This document shows, one piece after another, positions 24,051-34,317 of a stretch of DNA of 64,000 nt. Below the pieces are notes generated by a model. It saw nothing but the letters and a program-made list of their open reading frames with translations. It had not been told where the DNA came from and did no database searches. A program made the position numbers and the translations under genes. The stretch comes from Blastococcus litoris. Lineage in GTDB: Bacteria > Actinomycetota > Actinomycetes > Mycobacteriales > Geodermatophilaceae. The DNA lies in assembly GCF_003075095.1 (NCBI RefSeq), contig NZ_QCZF01000002.1:124001-188000 (forward strand), read 5' to 3'. Positions within the stretch are counted from its first letter, which is position 1. Every line of letters begins with the position of its first letter.

Positions 24051-24935
24051 TCACCGCGCCCCGGGCCGGCGCACCACCTCGGCGGCCAGGGCCAGGCCCG
24101 CGTCGAGCAAGTCGCCCGGGTCGCCGTCCGGCGCTCGCAGCCAGGCGGCGAGCAGGCCGGCGGCGAAGGCGTCGCCCGCGCCCGTGGTGTCGACGACGTC
24201 CGTCGGGTGGGCCGGCCGGTGCAGCAGCGCGTCGCCGGACGCCCACAGCGCGCCGTCGGCCCCGAGGCTGACCGCGACGATCCGGTGCGCCCGTGCCAGC
24301 ACCCGGGCCGCAGCCTCGGCGTCCGCGCACCCGGTGAGCAGGAGCGCCTCGTCGGCGTTCGGCAGCAGCAGGGTGGCGCCGCCGGTGTCGGCCAGCCAGC
24401 GCTCGACGCCGTAGCGGGTCAGGGGGCCGGTGGAGGCCGGGTCGAGCGACACGGTGCAGCCGGCGTCGAGGGCAGCCCGGAGCGCGGCCAGCCCGGCGAC
24501 CCGCGGTCCCTCGTCCAGCAGCGTGTAGCCGGACAGGTGCAGGTGCTGCCCCGGGAGCAGGGTGGGCGCGTCGTCGGGCCGCAGCAGCAGGTTGGCCCCG
24601 CGGTCGGCCAGCATGCTGCGCTGCCCGCCGGGCTCGACGAGGCTGACGATCGTGCCGGTGGCTTCCCCGGGAACGGTCCGGAGCCGCAGCCCGACACCGG
24701 CCGCGGACAGCTCGGCGGCCAGCCCCGCGCCCGGGGCGTCGTCCCCGACGCACCCCGCGAGCGTCACGGGCGTGCCCAGTCGGGCCAGGTGAGCCGCCAC
24801 GTTCGCCCCGGCCCCGCCGCCACGGCTGCGGATCGCCGCCGGGCGGTCCGACCCGGGAGCCGGTTCCCCGGACAGGACCACGACGACGTCGGTGGCGACG
24901 TCCCCGACGACGACGACGCGGGGACCGCCGCTCAG
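24051..24935 (-). CDS. psuK: PfkB-family kinase, probable pseudouridine kinase
   Basis: 294 aa. Ribokinase fold with the N-terminal GDVATDVVVV strand, the sugar-binding GGGAGANVAAHLARLG motif and the C-terminal anion-hole signature DTTGAGDAF with the catalytic Asp. Context makes pseudouridine the likely substrate: it directly follows psuG, and PsuK would supply pseudouridine 5'-phosphate. No ATG, GTG or TTG opens the first beta strand. The only suitable codon is CTG at 24935, which overlaps the psuG stop as CTGA, the same geometry as coupled ATGA junctions. The next GTG would delete the first strand. Confidence 0.85.
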   Translation of the reverse strand: MSGGPRVVVVGDVATDVVVVLSGEPAPGSDRPAAIRSRGGGAGANVAAHLARLGTPVTLAGCVGDDAPGAGLAAELSAAGVGLRLRTVPGEATGTIVSLVEPGGQRSMLADRGANLLLRPDDAPTLLPGQHLHLSGYTLLDEGPRVAGLAALRAALDAGCTVSLDPASTGPLTRYGVERWLADTGGATLLLPNADEALLLTGCADAEAAARVLARAHRIVAVSLGADGALWASGDALLHRPAHPTDVVDTTGAGDAFAAGLLAAWLRAPDGDPGDLLDAGLALAAEVVRRPGAR

Positions 24936-25867
24936 CGGGTCACCTCGGCCAGCTCGGCGGCGATCCGCCCCGCGAGCTCGGCGTTGCGCAGCACCAGCCG
25001 CACGTTGACGGCGAGGGTGGCCCCCTCGCTGGCCCGGTGCAGGTGGTCCAGGACGAACGGGGTGACGTCCTTGCCGCGCACACCGGCCTCCTCGGCCGCG
25101 GCGAGGGCGCCGGCGATGACCCGGTCGTGCAGGTCGGGGTCGAGCTGCTCGTCCAGCGGCAGCGGGTTGGCCACGACGACGGCTCCCGGTGCGAGCTCGC
25201 GCCGGGCAGCGAACACGCGGGCGGCGGCCGCGGCGTCGTCCACCGACCAGTCGAGCGTCGAGCCCGAGTCGGCGACGTAGAAGCCGGGGAAGGTCGTCGT
25301 CCGGTAGCCGACGACCGTCACCGACAGCGACTCCAGCCGCTCCAGGGTGGCCGGCACGTCGAGGATCGACTTCACGCCGGCGCACACCACGACCAGCGAG
25401 GTCCGCGACAGCGCCGTCAGGTCGGCGGACTCGTCGAAGGTGTCGACTGCCTGCCGGTGCACCCCGCCCAGGCCACCCGTGGCGAACACCCCGATGCCGG
25501 CGGCCGCGGCCAGCAGGGCGGTGCTCGAGACGGTGGTGGCACCGCTGAGGCCGAGCGCCGAGGCGACCGACAGGTCTCGGACGCCCAGCTTGGCCAGGTC
25601 CGGGTCGGCGCACACGCGGTCGACCTCGGCGGCGGTCAGCCCCACGTGCGGGACGCCGTCCAGCACCGCGATCGTGGCGGGCACCGCGCCGCCGGCGCGC
25701 ACGGCGCCCTCGACGTCGTCGGCCGCGGCGCGGTTCTCCGGGCGGGGCAGCCCGTGGGCCAGGAGGGTGCTCTCCAGCGCGACGACGGGCCGGCCGGCGC
25801 TCAGGGCGTCGGCCACCTCGGGTGACAGGACGGTGCCGGCGGGAAGATCACGGGTCGGGGGATGCAC
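24932..25867 (-). CDS. psuG: Pseudouridine-5'-phosphate glycosidase
   Basis: 311 aa. Family signature ALESTLLAHGLPRPEN (about 30-45), the FATGGLGGVHR loop, and the catalytic Lys in CAGVKSILD are all present. The enzyme splits the C-C glycosidic bond of pseudouridine 5'-phosphate to uracil and ribose 5-phosphate, so the pair recycles pseudouridine from RNA turnover. GTG 25867 has a CATGAT box 6 nt upstream. No pseudouridine transporter gene is adjacent. Confidence 0.93.
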   Translation of the reverse strand: MHPPTRDLPAGTVLSPEVADALSAGRPVVALESTLLAHGLPRPENRAAADDVEGAVRAGGAVPATIAVLDGVPHVGLTAAEVDRVCADPDLAKLGVRDLSVASALGLSGATTVSSTALLAAAAGIGVFATGGLGGVHRQAVDTFDESADLTALSRTSLVVVCAGVKSILDVPATLERLESLSVTVVGYRTTTFPGFYVADSGSTLDWSVDDAAAAARVFAARRELAPGAVVVANPLPLDEQLDPDLHDRVIAGALAAAEEAGVRGKDVTPFVLDHLHRASEGATLAVNVRLVLRNAELAGRIAAELAEVTR

Positions 25868-25917
25868 CCTGTCATCATGGTGGGCGCACCGAAGCGGCCG
25901 AGCAGGGGAGTGGACCC

Positions 25918-26148
25918 ATGAGCAGCAGCGACATCCTCGAGCGGCCGGACGTCCGCGACGCCGACACCGGCAACGCCAACGAGGTCTTCCACTACGTCCG
26001 GAAGAACAAGATCGCCGAGAGCGCGGTCATGGGCACCATGGTCGAGGCCCTGTGCGGTGAGGTCTTCCCGGTCACGAAGAGCCCCAAGCCCGGCAGCCCC
26101 GTGTGCCCGGCCTGCAAGGAGATCTACGAGCAGCTCAAGAAGGACTGA
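25918..26148 (+). CDS. DUF3039 protein
   Basis: 76 aa. The conserved core NEVFHYVRKNKIAESAVMG is followed by a Cys at ALCGE and a CPAC pair, which could bind a metal. The family is restricted to actinobacteria and has no known function; it sits next to a YihY gene here as in mycobacteria. The start at MSSSDIL is supported by similarity and by the end of the divergent psuG region. A GGGGAG stretch is the likely ribosome-binding site. Confidence 0.9.
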   Translation: MSSSDILERPDVRDADTGNANEVFHYVRKNKIAESAVMGTMVEALCGEVFPVTKSPKPGSPVCPACKEIYEQLKKD

Positions 26149-26154
26149 GCCGGC

Positions 26155-27225
26155 TCAGAGCAGGCCGAGGCGGCGGGCCTCTGCCTGCAGCTTCGCCTCG
26201 CGGCGTTCCCGGCGACGGCGGTCGTGCCGCCGCAGCGGGGCCGGCCAGCGTGCCTGGATGGTGGCGTTGAGCTCGGCGCCCAGCAGCACGGCCATGCCGA
26301 AGAAGAAGCAGAAGAGCAGCGCGCCGATCGGCGCCGCCAGCGCGCCGTAGGGCAGCGCGGTGATGAGGATGTCGCCCACGTAGGCCCGGAGCACCAGCGC
26401 GGCGACGAGGAAGAAGGCCAGGGCCAGCACGGTCCCGGGCAGGTGTCGCCGCCACGGCAGCCGGTTGGGCAGCACCACGTGGTAGAAGCTCGTGAGCGCC
26501 AGCAGCAGGCCGATGATCACCACCGGCCAGTAGACGGCGTTGACCAGCACCATGCCGGTGTCCCGCCAGTCCTGGGGCAGCAGCCCGACGAGGACCTCGC
26601 GGCCCAGCACCAGCAGCGGCAGCGTCAGCACCGCCATGAACATGCCGACGACGAACAGCCAGAGGGCCTTGAGCCGGGTGCGGATCGGGCCGCGGACGTC
26701 GCGCTGGTCGTAGGCGATCACGATCGTGTTCATGAAGGTCGCCGTCGCCGACGACCCCGCCCACAGCGCCAGCAGGAAGCCGAGGCTGAGCAGGTCGAGC
26801 CGGCCCGAGCCGAGGATGTCCGACAGCGTGGGCGCCACCAGGTCGTCGACGACGTCGGAGGTGAGGACCTGCGCCGACGCGGTGAGCAGCTGGTCCTCGA
26901 TCTGGCGGACCGCGTCGCCGCCGATCAGCGATCCGAGGTAGCCCAGCGATCCCAGCAGCCCGATCAGCAGCGGCGGCACGGACAGGATCTGCCAGAACGC
27001 CGCCTCCGCCGACAGCCCCAGGATCCGGTCCTGCCACGCCTTGGCGAGCGTGCGGCCGAGCACCTGCAGGGGCACCCGCACGGGCGACGGCCAGCCGTGC
27101 AGGCGACCGCCGGAGGGCTCGTCGTCCTCGCCGTCGACCGGTGGAGCACCGGCCGGGGCCGTCGTCGGCGCCGGCTCCGGGTCCCCGGCGCGGGTCGGGG
27201 ACCCGCTGGGCAGGACGGTGCTCAC
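26155..27225 (-). CDS. YihY/BrkB-family integral membrane protein
   Basis: 356 aa. Five or six membrane helices between about residues 75 and 310 and the motifs QDRILGLSAEAAFWQILSVPPLLIGLLG and NTIVIAYDQRDVR/IRTRLKALW identify the YihY/BrkB (formerly RNase BN) family, now viewed as a membrane protein of unclear function. The cytosolic tail is Arg/Glu-rich. GTG 27225 is preferred: CACACT lies 6 nt upstream. GTG 27240 is the longer alternative. Confidence 0.9.
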   Translation of the reverse strand: MSTVLPSGSPTRAGDPEPAPTTAPAGAPPVDGEDDEPSGGRLHGWPSPVRVPLQVLGRTLAKAWQDRILGLSAEAAFWQILSVPPLLIGLLGSLGYLGSLIGGDAVRQIEDQLLTASAQVLTSDVVDDLVAPTLSDILGSGRLDLLSLGFLLALWAGSSATATFMNTIVIAYDQRDVRGPIRTRLKALWLFVVGMFMAVLTLPLLVLGREVLVGLLPQDWRDTGMVLVNAVYWPVVIIGLLLALTSFYHVVLPNRLPWRRHLPGTVLALAFFLVAALVLRAYVGDILITALPYGALAAPIGALLFCFFFGMAVLLGAELNATIQARWPAPLRRHDRRRRERREAKLQAEARRLGLL

Positions 27226-27307
27226 CAGCCCAGTGTGCACGCCCGGGCGGGGAGGAGCCGGTCTCCGCGAGCGGAGCGACGGGCGGGTCCCTCGCGCGGG
27301 GGACCGA

Positions 27308-29455
27308 TCAGCCGCCCGGGGTGGGCGCCGGCGGCGCCGCGGGCGGGATGCACCGGATGATGGGCTCCGCCGCGTAGTGCGTCCGGAAGTCCTCGCGCCG
27401 GATCTCCGCCCCCGTCCCCAGGTCGCGGAACACCCGGGTCACGGTGATGTCGAAGCCCTGCGCACCGGCCTGCGACTTGCAGGTGCCGTCGTCCGGCTTC
27501 TCCTGCACGGCCGGCTCCCGGACGTTCACGCGGTTGCTGCTGATGGACTGGATCTCGTAGCGCTTGGTCCCGTAGAAGGTGACCGTGATGGTGCCCGGCG
27601 TCCAGGCAGTGTCGATGTAGACGCCGGTGTCGGTGTCGTTGCGCCACTGCAGGTCGATCTGGCCCTCGTACACCGTCGCCTCGCGGCCGGCCGGGTAGCG
27701 GCTGATGTAGTAGCTGTGCGGCTTGTGGTAGACGTCCTCGAGGCCGGAGAAGAAGACCGCGTTGAACATCGTGGTGGCGAACTGGCTGATCCCGCCGCCG
27801 ACGGCCTGGGTGAACTGGCCGCCGCTGATGACACCGGCCGGCACGTAGCCCTGGGCGGTGCCGCGCGGACCGGTGAACCCGTTGAGGCTGAAGGTCTCGC
27901 CCGGCATGACCAGCGCGCCGTCGACCTCGGCCGCCACGACGCGGATGTTCTCGCCGCTGGCCGGGTTGCCGATGTTGGTCGTGAAGGAGCCGATCTCCTC
28001 CTTGATGCCGAGGGCCTGCGCCTCCTCGGTGGTGAAGTCGGCGGGAACCGGCCCGAGCTGCGCCGTGACGGTGCGCGGCGCCGGCTCGGTGAGCACGGGG
28101 ACGAGCTGCTCGGCCAGGGTCGCGGGCGCGACGCCGGTGCCGTCGACGGACGGCACCACGGTGACCGCCCCGCCCGACACCTCGAAGCGCGCGTCCTCCG
28201 CGCCGCTGCCGAACACGGCGAGCTCGTCGCCCAGCGCCGTCTCCAGCCTGGCCGGGTCGACGCCGACGGCGAGGACGCCGTCCTCCTGCGGCGTGAACGT
28301 GAGGGAGGAGGCGAGGGCCTCGACCGACACCTCGGCGGTGTCGTCGCTGTCGGGGACGACGACGGACACGGGCGCCGACAGCGCCGGCGTCACCGTCTCG
28401 TCCAGCACGCGCTGCGCCTCGGCCGCGTCGACGTGCACGGGGGTGACCTCGACGGGCAGCTCGATCGCGGTCGAGGGGTCGCTGCCGGAGGTCAGGGTCG
28501 CGATGATCGCGTCGGCCGATCCCTCGCGGTCCAGGTGCCGTCCGTCGGCGGACTCCACGACGCTCGGGGTGGTGCCCTCGATGGCGATGGTCGCGTCGAC
28601 CGGGGCGCGGTCCACGCCGGCGGCGACCGTCTCGATCTGCGCGTCGAGCGCGGTGTCGTCCGCGCTCACCACCGGCTCCACCTCGCGGTCGGAGAACAGG
28701 GTCACCAGCCGCGTCCAGGGGTTGAGCGGCTGGTCGTCCGCCGCGTCGATCGTGGCGTCGACGTCCAGGGCCACGCCGGCGGTGACGGGGGAGAAGGCCG
28801 CCTCCACGTCGTCGGCGACCACCGTGCGGTCGGCGGCGATCCGCGGCGTCAGCTCCTCCTCGAGGGCGTCGGCGGCGGCGGCGGTCGACATGCCGCCGAT
28901 CTCCACGCCGGCGACGACCGTGGACCGGGGGATGTCGCCGGAGGAGATCAGCAGGTCGCCGCCGTACACGGCGGCCAGCAGCGCCACGGCCCCGGCGGGC
29001 ACCAGGACGGCGCGCCGGCGCCACCACGGACCGCGGGGTCCGTCGGCCGGCGGCTCGTCGCCGGGCGGGGGACCGGCCGGCCCGTCCCCGTCGGAGGCGT
29101 CGTCGTGGAGCAGGAAGGGCTCGCGGTCGTCGGCCGACGGGCTCTCCACCGGCTCCGTGTCGCGCACGACGCCCTCGCGCACCGAGGCGTCGACCGGAGC
29201 CGTGTCGGTGGCGCCCAGCGGGGCCGGGTCGGGCGCGCCGGGCGCCTGGGTGCTGCGGTCCTCGTCCTCCTCCGGACGGGACGGCGGGTCGCCTGCGGGA
29301 TCGGGTGCGCCCAGCAGCCAGTCACGGGTGACCGGGCGGGTGTCGTCATGCTCCTCGACGGGCGACGGCCGGGCGTTGTCCGGCGCCGGGCGCGCGTCGA
29401 GCCCCTCGGGACGCATGCGCACGGTCTCGTCGTGCACGGGCGGCTGCTGCGGCAT
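27308..29455 (-). CDS. VanW-domain cell-wall protein with repeated peptidoglycan-binding-like modules
   Basis: 715 aa. A long acidic/Pro-rich cytosolic region (1-165) precedes a membrane helix (VLVPAGAVALLAAVYGGDLLI, about 170-190). Outside there are repeated PG_binding_4-type modules (each with a STAAAADALEEELTPRIA or similar helix and VxPSVDG turns, about 200-500). A VanW domain follows (about 505-640) with NIGNPASGEN, the VGGGISQFATTMFNA core and PAGREATVY. A Cys-containing tail ends the protein. VanW proteins are linked to peptidoglycan modification or glycopeptide response. ATG 29455 has a GGAGGAAT ribosome-binding site; ATG 29572 would add 39 Ser/Pro-rich residues. The 142-bp gap to the upstream gene holds no other gene. 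Confidence 0.88.
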   Translation of the reverse strand: MPQQPPVHDETVRMRPEGLDARPAPDNARPSPVEEHDDTRPVTRDWLLGAPDPAGDPPSRPEEDEDRSTQAPGAPDPAPLGATDTAPVDASVREGVVRDTEPVESPSADDREPFLLHDDASDGDGPAGPPPGDEPPADGPRGPWWRRRAVLVPAGAVALLAAVYGGDLLISSGDIPRSTVVAGVEIGGMSTAAAADALEEELTPRIAADRTVVADDVEAAFSPVTAGVALDVDATIDAADDQPLNPWTRLVTLFSDREVEPVVSADDTALDAQIETVAAGVDRAPVDATIAIEGTTPSVVESADGRHLDREGSADAIIATLTSGSDPSTAIELPVEVTPVHVDAAEAQRVLDETVTPALSAPVSVVVPDSDDTAEVSVEALASSLTFTPQEDGVLAVGVDPARLETALGDELAVFGSGAEDARFEVSGGAVTVVPSVDGTGVAPATLAEQLVPVLTEPAPRTVTAQLGPVPADFTTEEAQALGIKEEIGSFTTNIGNPASGENIRVVAAEVDGALVMPGETFSLNGFTGPRGTAQGYVPAGVISGGQFTQAVGGGISQFATTMFNAVFFSGLEDVYHKPHSYYISRYPAGREATVYEGQIDLQWRNDTDTGVYIDTAWTPGTITVTFYGTKRYEIQSISSNRVNVREPAVQEKPDDGTCKSQAGAQGFDITVTRVFRDLGTGAEIRREDFRTHYAAEPIIRCIPPAAPPAPTPGG

Positions 29456-29597
29456 GGGGGATTCCTCCGGATCAGGTCGACCGGAAGTCCCCGGGAACGA
29501 CGGAGCCGCCGGCCCTCCTCCCGCGCGAGGCGGGGAGGAGGACGCGGCGGCGTCGTCAGGTGAGGCGGTCATCGCGGGCGCGACGATACCTCCGGAA

Positions 29598-29822
29598 TCA
29601 CGCAGTTACGTGCTGCTCGCCCTCTGTGTCGATGAAGTCGACGGCGATGTCACGAAGCTTGCCTTCGTACTCGCGGGCGTGGTGCCCGCAGAACACGAGA
29701 TCGCTACCGCTCGCGAGAACGACGCGAACCTTGGCCAGGGCTCCACAACGGTCGCAGTGGAACGGGACGACGAGGTCATCGGTGGGCGGGGTCGACGTCA
29801 GCGTCTGGGTCATCTGGCTCAT
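29598..29822 (-). CDS. Small zinc-ribbon-like protein encoded beside sigA
   Basis: 74 aa. It has a CDRC pair (about residues 23-26) and a CGHH pair (about 45-48), giving a C2/CH metal site in the middle of a beta-rich core (VPFHCDRCGALAKVRVVLASG), then an acidic tail. This conserved actinobacterial family is usually found next to the principal sigma gene; function unknown. GTG 29825 just ahead of ATG 29822 is an alternative start. Confidence 0.8.
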   Translation of the reverse strand: MSQMTQTLTSTPPTDDLVVPFHCDRCGALAKVRVVLASGSDLVFCGHHAREYEGKLRDIAVDFIDTEGEQHVTA

Positions 29823-29825
29823 CAC

Positions 29826-30300
29826 TCGCTCTCTACCGCACGGACCCGCGGCTGCGGATCGGCCTCCTGCACAGCGCCAGGATGGCCCCTCGTGTTCCCG
29901 TTCCGAGGGCCTGTGACCGCGGACTCGCCGAAAGAGATGAGTCCGTGACCGGAGGGACACCTGGGTGGAACGGGTTCAGCAGGGGACACCTGGATGGGAC
30001 TGTCGAGCTGGTCGATCTGCCTGACCGGCTGGGTGCCGGCCCGACCGTGGGTCCGCTGCTGTTCTGACGTCTCCCACGCTACGCCGTCTACCCGACAGTT
30101 CGCCGCGCACACCGGCGCTACCAATCCGTGACCCGTCCGGGTCACACCGCGGCCAGGTGTCGTCCCCCGGTCGGGTGGAGCCGCTCGACGAACAGGCGCC
30201 GGGCGGCCCGAGTGGGCCCCGGAGGGGTCCGCGCAGGGACGACGCAGCGGCTCAGCGGCGCAGGGGAACGGCACGTGGCCGCGGTGACGTCCGGAGGACG
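29826..30300. other. 475-bp intergenic region between sigA and the zinc-ribbon gene
   Basis: No credible ORF, tRNA or strong hairpin is visible. It should contain the promoter of the downstream zinc-ribbon gene (minus strand) and the end of the sigA transcript. Short repeated ACACCTGG segments occur at about 29960 and 29987. The longest frames here lack coding character. Confidence 0.5.
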
Positions 30301-31665
<1,365 letters not shown>

Positions 31666-31839
31666 TCAGGTTCCTTCCCGTGCTGGGTTCGTTCCCCGGG
31701 GGCCTTCTGGTCCCTGGGCAGCGGCTCCGGTCCACGCACCTGTGCAGCGGCAGAGGTCCCGGCAGACCGGCGCGGCGTTTGGCCGCTGGACGGGCAGGGG
31801 ATCCCTCCCGGCTGGAGGGCGACGGGGTGGGGCTCTCTC

Positions 31840-31845
31840 ATTGTA
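31840..31845 (-). promoter_or_regulatory. Candidate -10 element of sigA
   Basis: TACAAT on the minus strand matches TANNNT well in a rare AT-rich spot of the 350-bp gap between ppgK and sigA (31666-32015). The predicted leader is about 165 nt. No convincing -35 is present. The remainder of the gap holds no gene that I can support. Confidence 0.5.
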
Positions 31846-32015
31846 ACGGCGTGTCGGGGGTTCTCCACCGCCTCGGATCCCGCAGCCCCGCTCGTGGGGG
31901 ACGAACTGCGCGGTCCGGGCCGGTTCTCACCCCTTGAGGGTGCATCGGCCGCGAGCGCTGATCGCTGAAGGGGACGACCCCGTGCGCCCCACCCGTCTCA
32001 CCCGCGCGGGTGCCG

Positions 32016-32768
32016 TCAGCCCGGCCAGTGACCGGGGTGCTCGTGCGCCGCCAGCGCGGCCCCGACGATCCCGGCGTCGTTCTGCAGCTGCGCGGGCACG
32101 ACCGGCGTACGGGTCGTGAGCAGCGGCACCCACTTGTGCGCCTTCTTGCTCACCCCGCCGCCCACGATGATCAGGTCGGGCCACAAGCCGGCCTCCAGGA
32201 CGTCGAGGTAGCGGTCCACGCGCTCGGCCCACTCGGGGTAGCCGAGCTCCTCGCGTTCCCGCGCGGCGGCCGAGGCGCGGCGCTCGCCGTCCTCGCCGTC
32301 GACCTGGATGTGGCCGAACTCGGTGTTGGGCACCAGGTGCCCGTCGACGAACAGGGCACTGCCGATGCCGGTCCCGAACGTCAGCATGAGGACGACGCCG
32401 TTCCGGTCGCGGCCGGCGCCGTAGCGCATCTCGGCGATGCCGGCGGCGTCCGCGTCGTTCAGCGTGTCCACCGTGCCCGGGATGAGTGCGCTGAGGCCGG
32501 CGTCGACGTCGGTCCCGATCCACGTCTTGTCGACGTTGGCGGCGGTGTGCGCCACGCCGTTCTTCATGACGCCCGGAAAGGTCACCCCCACCCGCCCGGT
32601 CCAGCCGAAGTGGTCGACGATCTCCGCCACGACGCCGTACACGGGGTCGGGCAGCGACGGCTGCGGCGTCTCGATCCGCAGCCGCTCGCCGATCAGCTGT
32701 CCCTGTTGGAGGTCGACCAGGCACCCCTTGATGCCGCTGCCGCCGATGTCCACTCCGAAGCCCTGCAC
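32016..32768 (-). CDS. ppgK: Polyphosphate glucokinase
   Basis: 250 aa ROK/ASKHA kinase. The first phosphate loop is VDIGGSGIKG (6-15), the sugar site includes DTLNDADAAGIAE, and the second loop is TFGTGIGSAL. The polyphosphate-specific insertion with HTAANVDKTWIG and the C-terminal VGGGVSKK fit PPGK, which phosphorylates glucose with polyphosphate or ATP. It follows the sigA-ppgK-suhB order of mycobacteria. GTG 32768 lies 6 nt after a TACCCT box, so it is probably leaderless and divergent from suhB. Confidence 0.95.
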   Translation of the reverse strand: MQGFGVDIGGSGIKGCLVDLQQGQLIGERLRIETPQPSLPDPVYGVVAEIVDHFGWTGRVGVTFPGVMKNGVAHTAANVDKTWIGTDVDAGLSALIPGTVDTLNDADAAGIAEMRYGAGRDRNGVVLMLTFGTGIGSALFVDGHLVPNTEFGHIQVDGEDGERRASAAAREREELGYPEWAERVDRYLDVLEAGLWPDLIIVGGGVSKKAHKWVPLLTTRTPVVPAQLQNDAGIVGAALAAHEHPGHWPG

Positions 32769-32878
32769 GCGGACAGGGTAGTGACAGGACCCCCTCGCCC
32801 CCCAACTGCTCGCAGGCTCGCAGTCGGGTCCCTGCGACGGGGCCGCTCCAGCACGTCACCTGCGGCAGGATCACCTGC

Positions 32879-33697
32879 GTGAGTGCACCCGCCGCGGACC
32901 CCGCCCAGCTCCTCGCCCTCGCCGTCGACGTCGCCCGGGAGGCGGCCGCGCTGGTCGCCCGCGGGCGCGCCTCGGCCGCCGACGACGTCGACGTGAAGTC
33001 CAGCCCGGTCGACGTCGTCACCGCCGTGGACCGCGCCAGCGAGGAGCTGGTCGTCGGCCGGTTGCTGGCCGCGCGCCCGGACGACGGCGTGATGGGGGAG
33101 GAGGGCGCCGACCGCACCGGCACCAGCGGCGTGCGGTGGGTGGTCGACCCGATCGACGGCACCGTGAACTTCCTCTACGACCTGCCCGCCTACGCCGTCT
33201 CGATCGCCGCGGAGGTCGACGGCGAGGTGCGCGCGGGCGTGGTGCTGAACGTGGCGACCGGAGAGCTGTTCACGGCGACCGCAGGTGGGGGCGCCTTCGT
33301 GTCGTCCCCGGGGCGGCCGGAGCCGGTGCGGCTCACCGGCAGCAGCCCGGCCTCGCTGGAGCGGACGCTGGTGGCGACCGGCTTCGGCTACCGGGTCGAG
33401 CAGCGGCGGGCGCAGGGCGCGGTCGTCGCGCAGCTGCTGCCGCAGGTGCGCGACATCCGCCGGTACGGCAGCGCCGCCCTCGACCTGTGCTCGGCCGCGG
33501 CCGGCCGGGTCGACGCCTACTACGAGCTGGACCTCAACCCGTGGGACCACGCGGCGGGGGCGCTGGTGGCGGCGGAGGCCGGGCTGGTCCTCACCGGCCT
33601 CGGCGGCCGGCCGTTCGCCGAGCCGATGGCGGTCGCGGCCGCGCCGTCGATCGCTGCGCCGTTCGTGCAGCTGCTCGAGCAGCTCCACCCGGCCTGA
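32879..33697 (+). CDS. suhB: Inositol monophosphatase family protein
   Basis: 272 aa. Metal-binding motifs are GEEG (about 80), WVVDPIDGTVNF (about 98-109), and the C-terminal WDHAAGALVAAEAG, all as in IMPase/SuhB. It dephosphorylates inositol 1-phosphate or related sugar phosphates for phosphatidylinositol synthesis. GTG 32879 has CAGGAT 7 nt upstream. It converges on the CEI-like gene with one base between stops. Confidence 0.93.
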   Translation: MSAPAADPAQLLALAVDVAREAAALVARGRASAADDVDVKSSPVDVVTAVDRASEELVVGRLLAARPDDGVMGEEGADRTGTSGVRWVVDPIDGTVNFLYDLPAYAVSIAAEVDGEVRAGVVLNVATGELFTATAGGGAFVSSPGRPEPVRLTGSSPASLERTLVATGFGYRVEQRRAQGAVVAQLLPQVRDIRRYGSAALDLCSAAAGRVDAYYELDLNPWDHAAGALVAAEAGLVLTGLGGRPFAEPMAVAAAPSIAAPFVQLLEQLHPA

Positions 33698-33698
33698 G

Positions 33699-34241
33699 TC
33701 AGCAGTCGGCGGCCGCGCCGGTGGGCGGCACCAGCGCGGCGGCGACCTCCTCGGCGGAGGCGAGCGTCTGGAACTCCGGCCCCACGACGACGTCGACGGT
33801 CGCGTCGGCGCGCGTGTCGGGGTAGTCGCCGGCGTCGGGGATGTAGACGCGCACGTACCTGGCGGCGTCGTCCCCGCGGGGGCCGTGCCGCAGCTCGCCG
33901 ACGCCGGTGACCTCACGGCCGCTGGAGTCGTTGGCGACCTCGCCGATGACGAACCCGCGCTCCTGCAGCGCCGTCGCGACCGTCTGGGCCAGGCCCGCGG
34001 TGTCGGTGGCGTTCAGGACGCGCAGGGTGACCGACGCCGGGTCGATGTCCGTCGGCGGTGCCGAGTCCGCCGCCGACTCGCACGCCGCGTTCTCCCGGGC
34101 CTCGTCCCGTGCCTCGGTCCGCAGGACGTTCCACCAGACGGCCGCCGCCGCCAGGGCGAGGACGGCCAGGAAGATCAGCGGCGGCCACGGGCGGCGGCCG
34201 CTCCGGGGGCGCACCGGCGGGCGCTCGGTCCGCAGCGTCAC
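33699..34241 (-). CDS. LytR_C-domain membrane protein (CEI-like)
   Basis: 180 aa. A short basic cytosolic N terminus, one membrane helix (PLIFLAVLALAAAAVWWNVL, about 20-39) and an extracytoplasmic LytR_C domain (about 68-160, VTLRVLNATDTAGLAQTVATALQERGF). It is placed like the mycobacterial cell-envelope-integrity protein between suhB and DUF4193. It is expected to help maintain the envelope. Two Cys (about residue 54 and the terminal residue) could pair. GTG 34241 has a GAGGAG ribosome-binding site. Confidence 0.88.
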   Translation of the reverse strand: MTLRTERPPVRPRSGRRPWPPLIFLAVLALAAAAVWWNVLRTEARDEARENAACESAADSAPPTDIDPASVTLRVLNATDTAGLAQTVATALQERGFVIGEVANDSSGREVTGVGELRHGPRGDDAARYVRVYIPDAGDYPDTRADATVDVVVGPEFQTLASAEEVAAALVPPTGAAADC

Positions 34242-34317
34242 TGTCTCTCCTCGGCAGGACCCGGGGGCAGCGCTCCGGGCGGGTCGGTCGGCTGGAGCTT
34301 AGGGCCGTGACCGGGCG

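Noticed and set aside
29826-30300. Small RNA or 6S-like RNA beside sigA
   Set aside because: No strong extended secondary structure or conserved motif could be seen by eye; needs RNA data.
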